Source: Chelatococcus composti (lineage in GTDB: Bacteria; Pseudomonadota; Alphaproteobacteria; Rhizobiales; Beijerinckiaceae). Taken from it: DNA of 64,000 nucleotides. Of the stretch, positions 39,084 through 49,240 are shown in pieces. The DNA is taken from NCBI RefSeq assembly GCF_014201415.1, contig NZ_JACHEH010000001.1, forward strand, positions 62,001 through 126,000. Direction: 5' to 3'. Numbering within the stretch: the first letter of the stretch is position 1; every line of letters starts with the position of its first letter. A program made the translations under genes and the position numbers. The notes under the pieces are model-generated. The model did not search any database and was not told where the DNA came from. It saw only the letters and a list, made by a program, of their open reading frames with translations.

Positions 39084-40081
39084 AGGTCGCGCCAGGCCAG
39101 CAGGGCGCCGGGCAGGGGCAGTGCCGTTGCTTCGTAAACGCCGCGGGCGATGGCGCGTGCCAGGCAGTCGGCAGCCGCCGCGCCGAGATCGGCGAAGGCG
39201 TAGATGTCGTCCTCGGGCAGCGGTCTTGCGCCGGTCGCGGCGGCGAAGACGAGATCCCCGTCGAGCGGGGCATGGGCCGGCCGCAGCGCACGGCCCATGC
39301 CGTCGTGCGCAACCACGGCGAGACGCTTGGCCATGGCCTTGGTGAGGACGGCGTCAGTGGCGACAATGGCGATTGTTGTGTTCTGCCCCGGTCCGCCCTT
39401 GTAGCGCGGCTCGAGCGCCCGGCGGTCGACCGTCGCGGGCATGCCGTGGTTGCCGAACTCGCCGTTCTGCTCATAGGGGGCAGCCCAGAAATGCGGCCCG
39501 TCGCCGATGGTCGCCGAGCCGACGGCGTTGACGGCGACGAGCGCCGCGACGACATGGCCGGTGCGGGTGACGGTGCTCGCGGAGCCGAGCCCGCCCTTGA
39601 GGTTGACGGTCGTTGCCCCGTAGCCGGCGCCGACCGAGCCCAGCGGAAAGTCGACGCCGGCCGAAGCCACGGCGGCCCTGGCAAGGGCGCGATGCGGCGG
39701 CTCACCTTCGCCACGCGCCCAGGGCTTGTCGCCGCCGTTCAGGAGGTCGAAGAGAATCGCCTGCGGCACGATGGGCACGCGCACGTCGCGGATGGCGAAG
39801 CCCCGGCCCTGCACCGCGAGCGCCTGCATGACGCCGCCGGCGGCATCGAGCCCGTAGGCAGAGCCGCCGGACAGGACGATGGCATCGACCGCGCTCACGG
39901 TCGCTTCCGGTTCCAGCAACGCGCTCTCGCGCGTGCCTGGAGCGCCGCCCATGATGGAGAGGCCCGCCGTCGCCGGCCGGTCGAAGACCACCACCGTCAC
40001 GCCGGTTGCCGATGCCTCGTCGTGGGCGTTGCCGACACGAAGGCCGGGCACGTCGGTGATGAGATTGCGCAGATTGCCCAT
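39056..40081 (-). CDS. P1-family (DmpA/S58) aminopeptidase-like protein
   Basis: A 341-residue Ntn-like hydrolase. It starts MGNLRNLITDVPGLRVGNAHD and contains the autoprocessing region GPGQNTTIAIVATDA, where the Thr would become the N-terminal nucleophile after self-cleavage. DmpA-like enzymes release N-terminal residues or cleave beta-peptides; other members have unknown substrates. Starts at 40081 or further upstream at 40108/40132 are possible; 40081 fits the family. Overlaps the convergent dehydrogenase gene by 28 bases. Confidence 0.85.
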   Translation of the reverse strand: MGNLRNLITDVPGLRVGNAHDEASATGVTVVVFDRPATAGLSIMGGAPGTRESALLEPEATVSAVDAIVLSGGSAYGLDAAGGVMQALAVQGRGFAIRDVRVPIVPQAILFDLLNGGDKPWARGEGEPPHRALARAAVASAGVDFPLGSVGAGYGATTVNLKGGLGSASTVTRTGHVVAALVAVNAVGSATIGDGPHFWAAPYEQNGEFGNHGMPATVDRRALEPRYKGGPGQNTTIAIVATDAVLTKAMAKRLAVVAHDGMGRALRPAHAPLDGDLVFAAATGARPLPEDDIYAFADLGAAAADCLARAIARGVYEATALPLPGALLAWRDLYQPKRLTE

Positions 40082-40165
40082 ACCCGATGCTTGCCGTGAC
40101 AGTCGGTCCATCACAAGGGGGCGAGGTGGCATTTCACCGCCTTTCGCCGGGCCGGGGCTGCGGAT

Positions 40166-40906
40166 ATGAGCAGCGCCATGACCGACGTTTCCACTTCCGC
40201 CGCGGTGTTCGCCGGCTTCGTCAGCTTTCTCAGCCCCTGCGTCCTGCCGCTCGTGCCACCCTATCTATGCTATCTCGCCGGGACCACCCTCGACCAGCTG
40301 ACAGAGCGGCGCGAGCCCAGCGTCAGCCGTCGGGCGCTGTTCTCCGCGCTCTTCTTCGTGCTCGGTTTCGCGACCGTCTTCGTCATGCTCGGCGCGACAG
40401 CCTCGGCCTTCGGCCAGCTGCTGCGCCGCTATGTCGACGTGCTCGGCACCGTGGCCGGCATCGCCATCATCGTCATGGGGCTGCACTTCCTGGGCGTCTT
40501 CCGTCTGTCCTTCCTCTACCGGGAGGCACGGCTCGATGTCGCCAAGCCGGCCGGGCTCGGGGGGGCATACGTGATGGGGCTTGCCTTCGCTTTCGGCTGG
40601 ACGCCGTGTATCGGCCCCATCCTCGCCGCCATCCTGGCCGTCGCCGGCTCGGAGGAGAGCGTCGGGCGTGGCGCCTTTCTGCTTGCCGCCTATTCCGCGG
40701 GCCTCGGCATTCCCTTCCTGCTGGCGGCGCTCGCCATGAAGCCCTTCGTCGCGCTCCTGCGTGGCATGCGCTCGAAGTTCCACCTCGTGGAAAAGGTGAT
40801 GGGCGGCCTGCTCGTGCTCACCGGCATCGCCTTCCTCACGGGGGCGCTGACGGACGTGTCCTTCTGGCTGCTGGAGACCTTCCCGGCGCTGGCGACGCTC
40901 GGCTGA
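40166..40906 (+). CDS. ccdA: Cytochrome c biogenesis/disulfide-transfer protein CcdA
   Basis: A 246-residue membrane protein with six TM helices. The two redox cysteines lie in FLSPCVLPLVPPY and GWTPCIGPILAA, the family hallmark. CcdA passes reducing equivalents from cytoplasmic thioredoxin to periplasmic thiol proteins for cytochrome c maturation. No thioredoxin-like partner is adjacent. Alternative start at 40178. Convergent with livK across a terminator. Confidence 0.92.
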   Translation: MSSAMTDVSTSAAVFAGFVSFLSPCVLPLVPPYLCYLAGTTLDQLTERREPSVSRRALFSALFFVLGFATVFVMLGATASAFGQLLRRYVDVLGTVAGIAIIVMGLHFLGVFRLSFLYREARLDVAKPAGLGGAYVMGLAFAFGWTPCIGPILAAILAVAGSEESVGRGAFLLAAYSAGLGIPFLLAALAMKPFVALLRGMRSKFHLVEKVMGGLLVLTGIAFLTGALTDVSFWLLETFPALATLG

Positions 40907-40943
40907 GCGCCTGGCCGGTCCATCGTGCAGCCCGGAAAGGAAA

Positions 40944-40966
40944 GGCCCGCCTCGAGGAGGCGGGCC
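40944..40966. terminator. Bidirectional hairpin between ccdA and livK
   Basis: Stem GGCCCGCCT / AGGCGGGCC with a five-base loop. A pyrimidine-rich stretch (TTTCCTTTCC) follows on the minus strand. It separates the convergent ccdA and livK transcripts. Confidence 0.7.
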
Positions 40967-40987
40967 CGTTCCCGGCCGTGACCGAGA

Positions 40988-42115
40988 TCAGTTGATCTCG
41001 TTGCCGGCGTAGTCGATCTTGCCGTCGGGGCCCTTCTTCCAGACGTACATGACGTAGTCCGGACGGGTGATGTCGCCCTTCTTGTCGAAGGAGAGGTCAC
41101 CCAGCACGGTCTTGAAGACCTTGCCGGAATGGATCACCTCGGCGACCTTCCGCGGATCGAGGGAGTTGGCCTCTTCGGCCGCCTGCTTGATGATCTCGAC
41201 CGCCGCGTAGCTATAGAGCGTGTAGGCCTCGGGGTCGTAGTTCTTGGTCTTCAGGAAGCGCTCGACGACCTCCTTGGCGGCCGGGTTCTTGCGCGGATCG
41301 GGCGCGAAGGTCATGAGCGTGCCCTCGGCGCCGGGGCCGGCGATGGAGACGAACTCGCTCGAGACGATGCCGTCGCCGGACATCAGGGGCGCCTGCAGGC
41401 CCTGGTCGCGCATCTGGCGGATGATGAGGCCGGCCTCGGTGTGCAGGCCGCCGAAGTAGACGACGTCCACGTTCGCCGCCTTGAGCTTGGAGACGAGGGC
41501 CGAATAGTCCTTCTCGCCGGGGTTGATGCCCTCGTAGATGACTTCCTTGAGGCCCTTGGCGTTCATGGACTTCATCGTTTCGTCGGCGAGACCCTTGCCG
41601 TAGGGGGTCTTGTCGTGGACGATGGCGACCTTCTTGCCGGCGAAGTTCTTGGCGAGATAGTCACCCGCCACCTGGCCCTGCTGGTCGTCGCGGCCGCAGA
41701 TGCGGATGGTGTTCCACAGCCCGCGCTCCGTGTACTGCGGGTTCGTGGACGCCGGCGAGAGCTGCAGGATGCCCGCCTCCTCGTAGACCTCCGAGGCCGG
41801 GATCGACACGCCCGAATTGAAGTGGCCGACCACGAACTGGACGCCGTCACCCGCGAGCTTGTTGGCCACGGATACGCCCTGCTTGGGGTCCGACACGTCG
41901 TCGCCCACGATGACTTCGATCTTCTGGCCCAGGATGCCACCGGCGGCGTTGATGTCCTCGGCCGCCTGCTCGGTGCCATTCTTCATCTGGGTGCCGAAGC
42001 TGGCATTCGGCCCCGTGATGGGGGCGCCGACCGCGATCTTCACCTGGGCGTTGGCGGCGCTGGCGAAGGCGAGGCCAAGACCGAGTGCAATCCCGGTCAA
42101 CAGCACTTTCTTCAT
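40988..42115 (-). CDS. livK: Branched-chain amino-acid ABC transporter, periplasmic binding protein
   Basis: A 375-residue LivJ/K-type binding protein. The signal peptide MKKVLLTGIALGLGLAFASA is followed by NAQVKIAVGAPITGPNASFG, the start of the mature bilobal fold. It captures branched-chain or related amino acids for LivHMGF. It is the last gene of the liv cluster, 119 bases after the DUF6867 gene, and may have its own promoter; the gap has a GC-rich inverted repeat near 42144. Substrate specificity not decided by sequence. Confidence 0.92.
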   Translation of the reverse strand: MKKVLLTGIALGLGLAFASAANAQVKIAVGAPITGPNASFGTQMKNGTEQAAEDINAAGGILGQKIEVIVGDDVSDPKQGVSVANKLAGDGVQFVVGHFNSGVSIPASEVYEEAGILQLSPASTNPQYTERGLWNTIRICGRDDQQGQVAGDYLAKNFAGKKVAIVHDKTPYGKGLADETMKSMNAKGLKEVIYEGINPGEKDYSALVSKLKAANVDVVYFGGLHTEAGLIIRQMRDQGLQAPLMSGDGIVSSEFVSIAGPGAEGTLMTFAPDPRKNPAAKEVVERFLKTKNYDPEAYTLYSYAAVEIIKQAAEEANSLDPRKVAEVIHSGKVFKTVLGDLSFDKKGDITRPDYVMYVWKKGPDGKIDYAGNEIN

Positions 42116-42234
42116 CTGTGACTCCTCTGGTGGTTATATTGCCGGGCCCCGCCCCCGGGGCTCCGGTCGGCGAGCCTCTCGCCTTGGGCGCAATCTTGCG
42201 CCGATTGGGGCGAGAGTCACTCGCAAACGCGGTT

Positions 42235-42588
42235 TCAGCCGCTGTTCTTCTCCCGCCAGGTCAGGGGACCCGTGCGCTCGTAGAGCCAGCGGTACTGCGT
42301 CGTCATCTGCCGCACGCGTGTATAGCGGAAGCCGATGAGGCCGATGACGAGAAGAACGATCGCATCCACGATGTAATAGTGAAGCGACAGCAGCGTGCCC
42401 TCGAAGAGGGCGAAGTGGATGAAGCGCACCCCCCAGGCGAGGGCAAGCAGATAGAGCACAGCCTGCCAGGCGGGCGCCCAGATGAGCGCCACCGCCCGCC
42501 CTGTCATCCAGGCGGCCCAGCCACCCATGATGCAGGTGACAAGGAGAAAGAGGAGGATGGAGCTTTCTTCATAAAGGATGCCCTGCAT
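42235..42588 (-). CDS. Small membrane protein (DUF6867 type) of the liv operon
   Basis: A 117-residue protein with about three TM helices (residues about 8-28, 38-56, 70-90) and a basic C-terminus (RQMTTQYRWLYERTG). It sits ten bases after livF and before livK in the same transcript. The family recurs at this place in liv operons of Hyphomicrobiales, from memory. Role unknown; an accessory to the transporter is plausible. Confidence 0.7.
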   Translation of the reverse strand: MQGILYEESSILLFLLVTCIMGGWAAWMTGRAVALIWAPAWQAVLYLLALAWGVRFIHFALFEGTLLSLHYYIVDAIVLLVIGLIGFRYTRVRQMTTQYRWLYERTGPLTWREKNSG

Positions 42589-42598
42589 CGCGCGCTCC

Positions 42599-43369
42599 TC
42601 AATGGGCTCCGCCTTCGAGATAGGCGGCGCGGACCTGCGGGTTTTCGAGCAACTCCTTCCCGGTGCCCTGGAGGGTGATGGTTCCCGTCACCATCACGTA
42701 GCCGCGGTGGGCGAGCTTGAGCGCGTGATAGGCGTTCTGCTCGACGAGGAAGACCGTCATGCCTTCCCGCTCGTTGAGCTCCCGGATGACGTTGAAGATC
42801 TGCTTGACCACCAGCGGCGCGAGGCCGAGCGAGGGCTCGTCGAGCAGCAGCAGCCGCGGCCGGCTCATCAGCGCGCGGGCGATGGCGAGCATCTGCTGCT
42901 CGCCGCCGGAGAGCGTGCCGCCGCGTTGGTTGAGCCGCTCCTTGAGGCGCGGGAACATGGTGCAGACGCGCTCCAGGTCCTCGTCGAAATGGGCGAAGTT
43001 CCTGATGGCGGCGCCCATCTGCAGGTTCTCGAAGACGGTCATGCGCGGGAAGATGCGCCGGCCCTCGGGTGACTGGGCGATGCCGAGATGCGCGATCTCA
43101 TGCGTCGGCATGTGCGTGATGTCGCGGCCGGCGTAGGTGATCGTTCCCTCGCGGCAGCGCGGGTTGCCGAAGATCGTCATCATCAGCGTGGACTTGCCGG
43201 CGCCGTTTGCGCCGATCATCGTCACGATCTCGCCCTCGTGCACGTCGAGATCGACACCCTTGAGGGCGATGATGTTGCCGTAATAGGTCTTGACGCCCCG
43301 AATGGAGAGAAGGGGCGTGCGCCCCGCGGGCGCCTGGGCCGGCGCGGGCATGGTTGCTGCGTCGCTCAC
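42599..43369 (-). CDS. livF: Branched-chain amino-acid ABC transporter ATPase LivF
   Basis: A 256-residue ABC ATPase. Walker A is GANGAGKST, the signature is LSGGEQQMLAIARAL, Walker B is LLLLDEPSLGLAP, and the H-loop lies in FLVEQNAYHAL. This is the LivF type. The GTG start at 43369 overlaps the livG stop (GTGA), implying translational coupling; an ATG at 43351 is the alternative. It pairs with LivG in the transporter. Confidence 0.95.
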   Translation of the reverse strand: MSDAATMPAPAQAPAGRTPLLSIRGVKTYYGNIIALKGVDLDVHEGEIVTMIGANGAGKSTLMMTIFGNPRCREGTITYAGRDITHMPTHEIAHLGIAQSPEGRRIFPRMTVFENLQMGAAIRNFAHFDEDLERVCTMFPRLKERLNQRGGTLSGGEQQMLAIARALMSRPRLLLLDEPSLGLAPLVVKQIFNVIRELNEREGMTVFLVEQNAYHALKLAHRGYVMVTGTITLQGTGKELLENPQVRAAYLEGGAH

Positions 43370-44208
43370 AGGCCGACCTCCGCTTCCACCTTGTCGAGTT
43401 CCTCGTCCTCGACGCCGAGATAGGCGGCGATGACGCTCGGGTCGTTGCGCACCTCCTCGGGCGTGCCATCTGCAATTTTGGTGCCATAGTCGAGCACCAC
43501 GACGTGGTCGGAGATGCCCATCACCACCGACATGTCGTGCTCGATGAGCAGGATCGACGTGCCGTGGTCCCGCCGGATCGACAGCAGCAGCTCGTTGAGC
43601 TCGTGGCTCTCTCGCGGGTTGAGACCGGCGGCCGGCTCGTCGAGGCACAGGAGGATTGGGTCCGTGCACATGGCGCGGGCGATCTCGAGACGGCGCTGGG
43701 CGCCGTAGGGCAGGTCCCCGGCCGGGTCGTCGGCCCGGTCGATGAGGTTGATCTTCTCCAGCCAGAACTTGGCCTGTTCCACCGCCTGCCGCTCCGCCTC
43801 GCGGAAGCTCGGCAGGCCGAAGAGGCCGAGCAGCGTGAAGCCGGAGGCGATCATGAGCGGGTTGTGGCGGGCGACGAGCAGGTTCTCCAGCACCGTCATG
43901 CCCGTGAACAGGCGGATGTTCTGGAACGTGCGGGCAACCTTCGCCTTCCACGAGATGGCGTGGCCCGGCAGCCGCTCGAGCAGGTAGGTGGTGCCGTCGG
44001 CGTGGCGCAGCGACAGCATGCCCTCGCTTGGCCGGTAGAAGCCGGTGATGCAGTTGAACACCGTCGTCTTGCCGGCGCCGTTCGGGCCGATGAGGGCCGT
44101 GATGTCGCCACGGCCGACGCTGAAGGAGAGATCGTTGACGGCAACGAGGCCGCCGAAACGCATCTTCAGATGCTGGACCTCGAGTATGGGGTCTTCTTGC
44201 CAGCGCAT
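43366..44208 (-). CDS. livG: Branched-chain amino-acid ABC transporter ATPase LivG
   Basis: A 280-residue ABC ATPase. It starts [20 protein letters not shown], with Walker A GPNGAGKTT, the signature LPYGAQRRLEIARAM (a Liv-type variant of LSGGQ), Walker B LLCLDEPAAGLNP and H-loop LLIEHDMSVV. The start overlaps the livM stop by ATGA. It completes the LivHMGF importer with LivF. Confidence 0.95.
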   Translation of the reverse strand: MRWQEDPILEVQHLKMRFGGLVAVNDLSFSVGRGDITALIGPNGAGKTTVFNCITGFYRPSEGMLSLRHADGTTYLLERLPGHAISWKAKVARTFQNIRLFTGMTVLENLLVARHNPLMIASGFTLLGLFGLPSFREAERQAVEQAKFWLEKINLIDRADDPAGDLPYGAQRRLEIARAMCTDPILLCLDEPAAGLNPRESHELNELLLSIRRDHGTSILLIEHDMSVVMGISDHVVVLDYGTKIADGTPEEVRNDPSVIAAYLGVEDEELDKVEAEVGL

Positions 44209-45611
44209 CAGCCGTGACCTTCCTTGACGAGCGAGCCGGAGATGGCCTTGCGCTCGGTGAGTACCATCGACGGTTCGCGGTGCCCGACGAGACCGCGTGG
44301 CCGCCAGACCATCATGGCTACCATGGCGAGGCCGAAGATGAGCAGTCGATATTCGTTGGGGTCGAAGTCCGCACCGAAGACCTGCTTGAGGAAGCCGAGG
44401 TTGCGCAGCAGCTCGGGCGCACCGACCATGATAATGGCTGCCACGGCAACGCCCACCTGCGAGCCCATGCCGCCGAGGACGACGATCGACAGGATGATCG
44501 CCGACTCGAGGAAGTTGAAGCTCTCGGGCGATACGAACCCCTGCCGCACGGCGAAGAACGAGCCCGCGAAGCCGCCGAACATGGCGCCGATGGCGAAGGC
44601 GGTGAGCTTGGTGTTGCGGGTGTTGATGCCGAGCGAGCGGCAGGCGATCTCGTCCTCGCGCAGCGCTTCCCACGCCCGGCCCACGGGCAGGCGCCGCAGG
44701 CGGATGGTGACCACGTTGGTGACCAGCGCCAGCACCAGGATGAGGTAGTAGAGAAACACCATCCGGTGCATCGGGCTGTAGGAGATGCCGAACAGCGAGG
44801 CAAAGCCGTTCTCGCTCGAGTCGAACGGCACGCCGAAGAAGGTGACGCGCGGGATGGACGAGATGCCCGCGCCGCCGTTGGTTAGCTCCACCCAGTTGAT
44901 GAGCACGAGGCGGATGATCTCGCCAAAGGCGAGGGTGACGATGGCGAGATAGTCGCCGCGCAGGCGCAGCACCGGGAAACCGAGGATGATGCCCCAGAAG
45001 GCGGCGAGAATGCCGGCGAGCGGCAGGCAGAGCCAGAACGACCAGCCGAACGTCGTCGACAAGAGCGCATAGGAATAGGCGCCGACCGCATAGAAGGCGA
45101 CGTAGCCGAGGTCGAGCAGGCCCGCGAGGCCGACGACGATGTTGAGTCCCCATCCGAGCATCACATAGGTGAGGATGAGGATGCCGAGGTCGATCCAGTA
45201 GCGTGCGCCGGCGAGCCCGCCTGTCGCGAGGGAGGCGAGCAGCGGGTAGGTGAGGGCGACGCCGAGGAAGAGCGGCACGGCGATGCCGAACAGCTTCTGC
45301 ACGAACGGGCTCGCCGGCGCCTTGAGGCGCGCTGGCGCGGCGGCCCGGCGCATGGCCCGCAGGCAGACTGCGAACCGCACGAGGAAGATGAGCCCGCAGA
45401 CGACGGCGACGACGCCCCAGCGCGGCTGGAGGTAGAGCGCGTTCGACTGGTTCTGCTCGGTCTTGAAGGCGAGGATGGGGATGGAGAGCCCCAGCGTCAG
45501 CAGCGCGGCGATGCCGGCTTCGCGCAGGGCGGTGGCGACCTGAGCGCCCGTGACCGACGAGGCGGCTCCGGGCGCGGCGATGGCGGGAGCATGGGATGTG
45601 TTCAGGGCCAT
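44208..45611 (-). CDS. livM: Branched-chain amino-acid ABC transporter permease LivM
   Basis: A 467-residue permease with about ten to eleven TM helices. The Liv permease EAA-like region ([17 protein letters not shown]) is present near residue 345. It has an N-terminal extension of about 130 residues before the core, longer than E. coli LivM (425), and includes two additional hydrophobic segments. Start 45611 has GAGAGAGG upstream; an upstream ATG at 45629 overlaps the livH stop (ATGA) and is the coupled alternative. Confidence 0.93.
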   Translation of the reverse strand: MALNTSHAPAIAAPGAASSVTGAQVATALREAGIAALLTLGLSIPILAFKTEQNQSNALYLQPRWGVVAVVCGLIFLVRFAVCLRAMRRAAAPARLKAPASPFVQKLFGIAVPLFLGVALTYPLLASLATGGLAGARYWIDLGILILTYVMLGWGLNIVVGLAGLLDLGYVAFYAVGAYSYALLSTTFGWSFWLCLPLAGILAAFWGIILGFPVLRLRGDYLAIVTLAFGEIIRLVLINWVELTNGGAGISSIPRVTFFGVPFDSSENGFASLFGISYSPMHRMVFLYYLILVLALVTNVVTIRLRRLPVGRAWEALREDEIACRSLGINTRNTKLTAFAIGAMFGGFAGSFFAVRQGFVSPESFNFLESAIILSIVVLGGMGSQVGVAVAAIIMVGAPELLRNLGFLKQVFGADFDPNEYRLLIFGLAMVAMMVWRPRGLVGHREPSMVLTERKAISGSLVKEGHG

Positions 45612-45625
45612 TGTCCGCGCCTCTC

Positions 45626-46543
<918 letters not shown>

Positions 46544-46983
46544 AATCGACCGTTCCCCTGATGGGCAGTCTCTTGTTTTTCTTATCGTCCGCCTCGTGTC
46601 GGCGAAAACACGGGGAGGAAAGAGACCACCGGAACAACTCTGTGCTTAGCAACGGCGATTGGTCAAGACAATTGGCCAGGCTGCGCCGGCGGGCAAAAAG
46701 CAACGGATGTTCCGATTGGGGCCGCGCTTGCGACCGAAAATTTCGCGAAGCCGGCTTTCGCCCTCCACAGCCATCGCGACCGGCCCCGTCGCGCCCCGAA
46801 GGAGGGCGACGGCGCGGGCGCCTTCTGTCGATTCCGCGAAGCGGCTCGTCTGCTAGTATACTATAGATGTGGAAAAAATTCTCCGTTTTCTTTGCATAAA
46901 TAAATATATTATATGCAATAGATCTATTGTTGCTGCGCTCTCATCCCCCTTTCTTTCCTGCGGGCTGGTGAACGCAGGTTTCC
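46544..46983. other. Intergenic region between livH and FCD regulator
   Basis: 440 bases with no convincing gene. The part 46850-46930 is AT-rich and contains three dyads, listed as one regulatory feature. Everything from 46560 to 46800 is unremarkable GC-rich sequence. Promoters of the liv operon and of the regulator must be here. Confidence 0.6.
46854..46929. promoter_or_regulatory. Cluster of palindromes, candidate operators
   Basis: Three dyads: TAGTATACTA (46854-46863, perfect 10 bp); TTGCATA...TATGCAA (46892-46918, 7-bp arms, AT-rich centre); CAATAGATCTATTG (46916-46929, perfect 14 bp). They lie 55-130 bases before the regulator's start. FCD-type GntR proteins bind such short AT-rich dyads, so autoregulation and control of livH are likely guesses. 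Confidence 0.5.
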
Positions 46984-47667
46984 ATGATGAGTTCTATAAG
47001 CAGTGATACATGTTCACCGGGCGCGGACGAGGCCCGGTCGCTGGCCGAGCAGGCCTACCGGGCCATCGAGGACATGGTTGTGCGGCTCGATCTGCCTCCC
47101 GGCGCCCGCCTGACGGAGAACGACCTGTCGCAGCGGGTCGGCTTCGGGCGCACGCCGGTGCGGGAAGCGCTGCAGCGACTCCATTATGACGGGCTCGTGC
47201 GCGTCTTTCCCCGCAAGGGGATCGCCGTGTCCGAGGTCAACCCGCTCGACGTGCTCGTGGCACTCGACGTCTACGCCGCCGTGGAACGGCTGGTGGCGGC
47301 AGCAGCCGCCCGCCGAGCCGGCCGGGCAGAGGAGGCCCTGGCGGAGCAAATGGCGGGGGCGATGGCGCGGGCAGCTGCCGTGGGCGACATCGGCGGCTTC
47401 GTCGAGACCGACAAGGCGATCGACCGGATTCTCGCGGAACTCTCGGGCAACCCCTATGCCGCCCGGGCGCTCGTGCCGCTGCAGGCGATGGCCCGGCGGG
47501 CATGGCTCTTCTTCCGCCGCGAGAGTGACCTCGCGCCGGCGGCGGAGCGGCATGCAGAGCTGCTGAAGGCGGTGTGCTCGGGGGATGCTGAGGCGGCCGA
47601 GGCGGCAGCGGAATCGCTCGTCGCCCACGTGCGCGAAACCATCAAGGAGGCCGTCAGCCGTCTCTAG
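46984..47667 (+). CDS. GntR-family regulator, FCD type
   Basis: A 227-residue regulator with a winged helix-turn-helix at about 20-90 (LTENDLSQRVGFGRTPVREALQRL, shown in part) and a C-terminal helical FCD domain (ETDKAIDRILAEL, HAELLKAV). It is divergent from the liv operon and upstream of a flavin reductase gene. The nearby dyads at 46854-46929 are probable targets. Effector unknown. Paralogous in type to the regulator at 8659. Confidence 0.9.
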   Translation: MMSSISSDTCSPGADEARSLAEQAYRAIEDMVVRLDLPPGARLTENDLSQRVGFGRTPVREALQRLHYDGLVRVFPRKGIAVSEVNPLDVLVALDVYAAVERLVAAAAARRAGRAEEALAEQMAGAMARAAAVGDIGGFVETDKAIDRILAELSGNPYAARALVPLQAMARRAWLFFRRESDLAPAAERHAELLKAVCSGDAEAAEAAAESLVAHVRETIKEAVSRL

Positions 47668-47751
47668 CACGGCATCTTTCCCCGGTTCTCGCCCTGCGCC
47701 GGTTGCTTCGCGGTTTGTGCCGCGCCATATGGAAGGCCGCAGGAGGCCTTG

Positions 47752-48288
47752 ATGCACCGGGTTTTCATAGACGACGCATTCGGCGATGCGCATGACGACC
47801 ACGTCGCCACGCCGTCTGAGCAGGTGTTTCGGGAAGCCATGAGCCGCGTGCCCGGCGCCGTGCATGTCATCACGACGGCTGGGGCCGCGGGACGCATGGG
47901 CTTCACCGCCACGTCGGTGACGGCGGTATCGGACGGGCCGCCGACGTTGCTCGTGTGCCTCAACAGGGCGAGCCAGATCCTGCCGGTTCTGGAGGCCAAC
48001 GGCGTCTTCTGTGTCAACCTGCTGCCGGGCAATGAAGAGGCGCTCGCAGATGTCTTCGCCGGGCGCACCGGCGTCTTCGGCGCCGACCGCTTTCGCACTG
48101 GCGGCTGGACCACACTGGACACGGGCGCGCCGGCACTCGTCACGGCGCGCGCGGCCATGGACTGCCGCCTCGTGGAGGCGATCGACGCCGCGACGCACCG
48201 CATCCTCATCGGCGAGGTGCGCGCTCTCGCCATGGGCGCCGAGGGAGACAGCCTCGTCTACAAGGGGCGTCGCTACCACGCCCTGTGA
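47752..48288 (+). CDS. Flavin reductase family protein (HpaC/RutF type)
   Basis: A 178-residue flavin reductase-like domain protein. It has the FMN-binding pattern AMSRVPGAVHVITTAG, GFTATSVTAVSDGPPTLLVC (shown in part), NGVFCVNLL and the closing YKGRRYHAL. Such enzymes supply reduced FMN/FAD to a two-component monooxygenase; none is adjacent. CAGGAGGCC precedes the start. Convergent with the PcaD-like gene six bases away. Confidence 0.88.
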   Translation: MHRVFIDDAFGDAHDDHVATPSEQVFREAMSRVPGAVHVITTAGAAGRMGFTATSVTAVSDGPPTLLVCLNRASQILPVLEANGVFCVNLLPGNEEALADVFAGRTGVFGADRFRTGGWTTLDTGAPALVTARAAMDCRLVEAIDAATHRILIGEVRALAMGAEGDSLVYKGRRYHAL

Positions 48289-48294
48289 GGGCCC

Positions 48295-49071
48295 TCAGCT
48301 GCGCAGGAACGCGCCCACCACCTCGTTGAACGCAGCCTCCGCCTCGATGTTGGAGATGTGCGCTGCATCGAGCGTGACCAGCTTCGAGCCCGCGATGGCC
48401 TCGTGAATCTGCTGGCCGGCCGCCGGCGGTGTGGCGGGATCGTGCGCGCCGACGACAACCAGCACGGGGTTCCTCGCGGAGCGGATCGACCAGCGCTGGT
48501 CCATGTCGCGGATGGCGGCGCAGCATCCCGCATAGCCCTGGACCGGCGTGCCCAGGATCATCTTGCGGATGGCCGCGATCCGCTCCGGCGCCCGCTCGCG
48601 GAAGCTGGCCGTGAACCAGCGTTCGACCGTTGCATCGACGAGCGCCTCCATGCCGCCGCGGCGCGCCGTGCGGATGCGGCCGTTCCACAGCTCGGGCGGG
48701 CCCATGTGGGCGGAGGTGTTGGCGAGGACGACCCGTCCTAGCCGTTCCGGCGCGTGCGTCAGCATCCACATGCCGACCATGCCCCCCTTGGAGAGGCCGC
48801 ACCAGTGGGCCTTCTCAATGCCGAAATGGTCGAGGATGGCGATGGCGTCGCGGCCGAGCTCCTCGATGGAATAGGGCCTGTCGGGTGCGACTGAGCCGCC
48901 GTGCCCGCGCGAATCGTAGCGCAGGATGCGGAACTGGCCCTGCCAGGCGCGCACCTGCGCGTCCCACATCGACATGTCGGAGGACAGCGAGTTGGAATGC
49001 ATGAGAACCGGAGCGTTCTCGGGTCCGTCGAGATGCACGTTGAACGGCTCGCCCGCGATGTCGATGATCAT
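48295..49071 (-). CDS. 3-oxoadipate enol-lactonase-like alpha/beta hydrolase (PcaD)
   Basis: A 258-residue alpha/beta hydrolase. Nucleophile Ser is in GLSKGGMVG, the Asp in VGAHDPATP and the His in DAAHISNIEA. Sequence features such as NSLSSDMSMWDAQV and YDSRGHGGS match PcaD, which opens the enol-lactone of the beta-ketoadipate pathway. The remaining pca genes are not in the window, so this could also be a related esterase. Confidence 0.8.
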   Translation of the reverse strand: MIIDIAGEPFNVHLDGPENAPVLMHSNSLSSDMSMWDAQVRAWQGQFRILRYDSRGHGGSVAPDRPYSIEELGRDAIAILDHFGIEKAHWCGLSKGGMVGMWMLTHAPERLGRVVLANTSAHMGPPELWNGRIRTARRGGMEALVDATVERWFTASFRERAPERIAAIRKMILGTPVQGYAGCCAAIRDMDQRWSIRSARNPVLVVVGAHDPATPPAAGQQIHEAIAGSKLVTLDAAHISNIEAEAAFNEVVGAFLRS

Positions 49072-49240
49072 CTGCCCCCTCCGTCATTCAGTCTCCACGG
49101 GTCTCGCGCAGGTTGTGCCGCTGCGCAAGGGGCAATGGCGCCCCGCGTGGGAAGGGCTGGCCGCGCGCCCGTTCTTGCGTAGATTGGAGCACATCGAAAC
49201 GGCCAGCTCTGAGAAGCGGCGAAGATGAGGGAGGCGACCC

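Noticed and set aside
42140-42165. GC-rich inverted repeat between DUF6867 gene and livK as a terminator
   Set aside because: No T-run on the relevant strand, and the stem is imperfect; kept only as a remark under livK.
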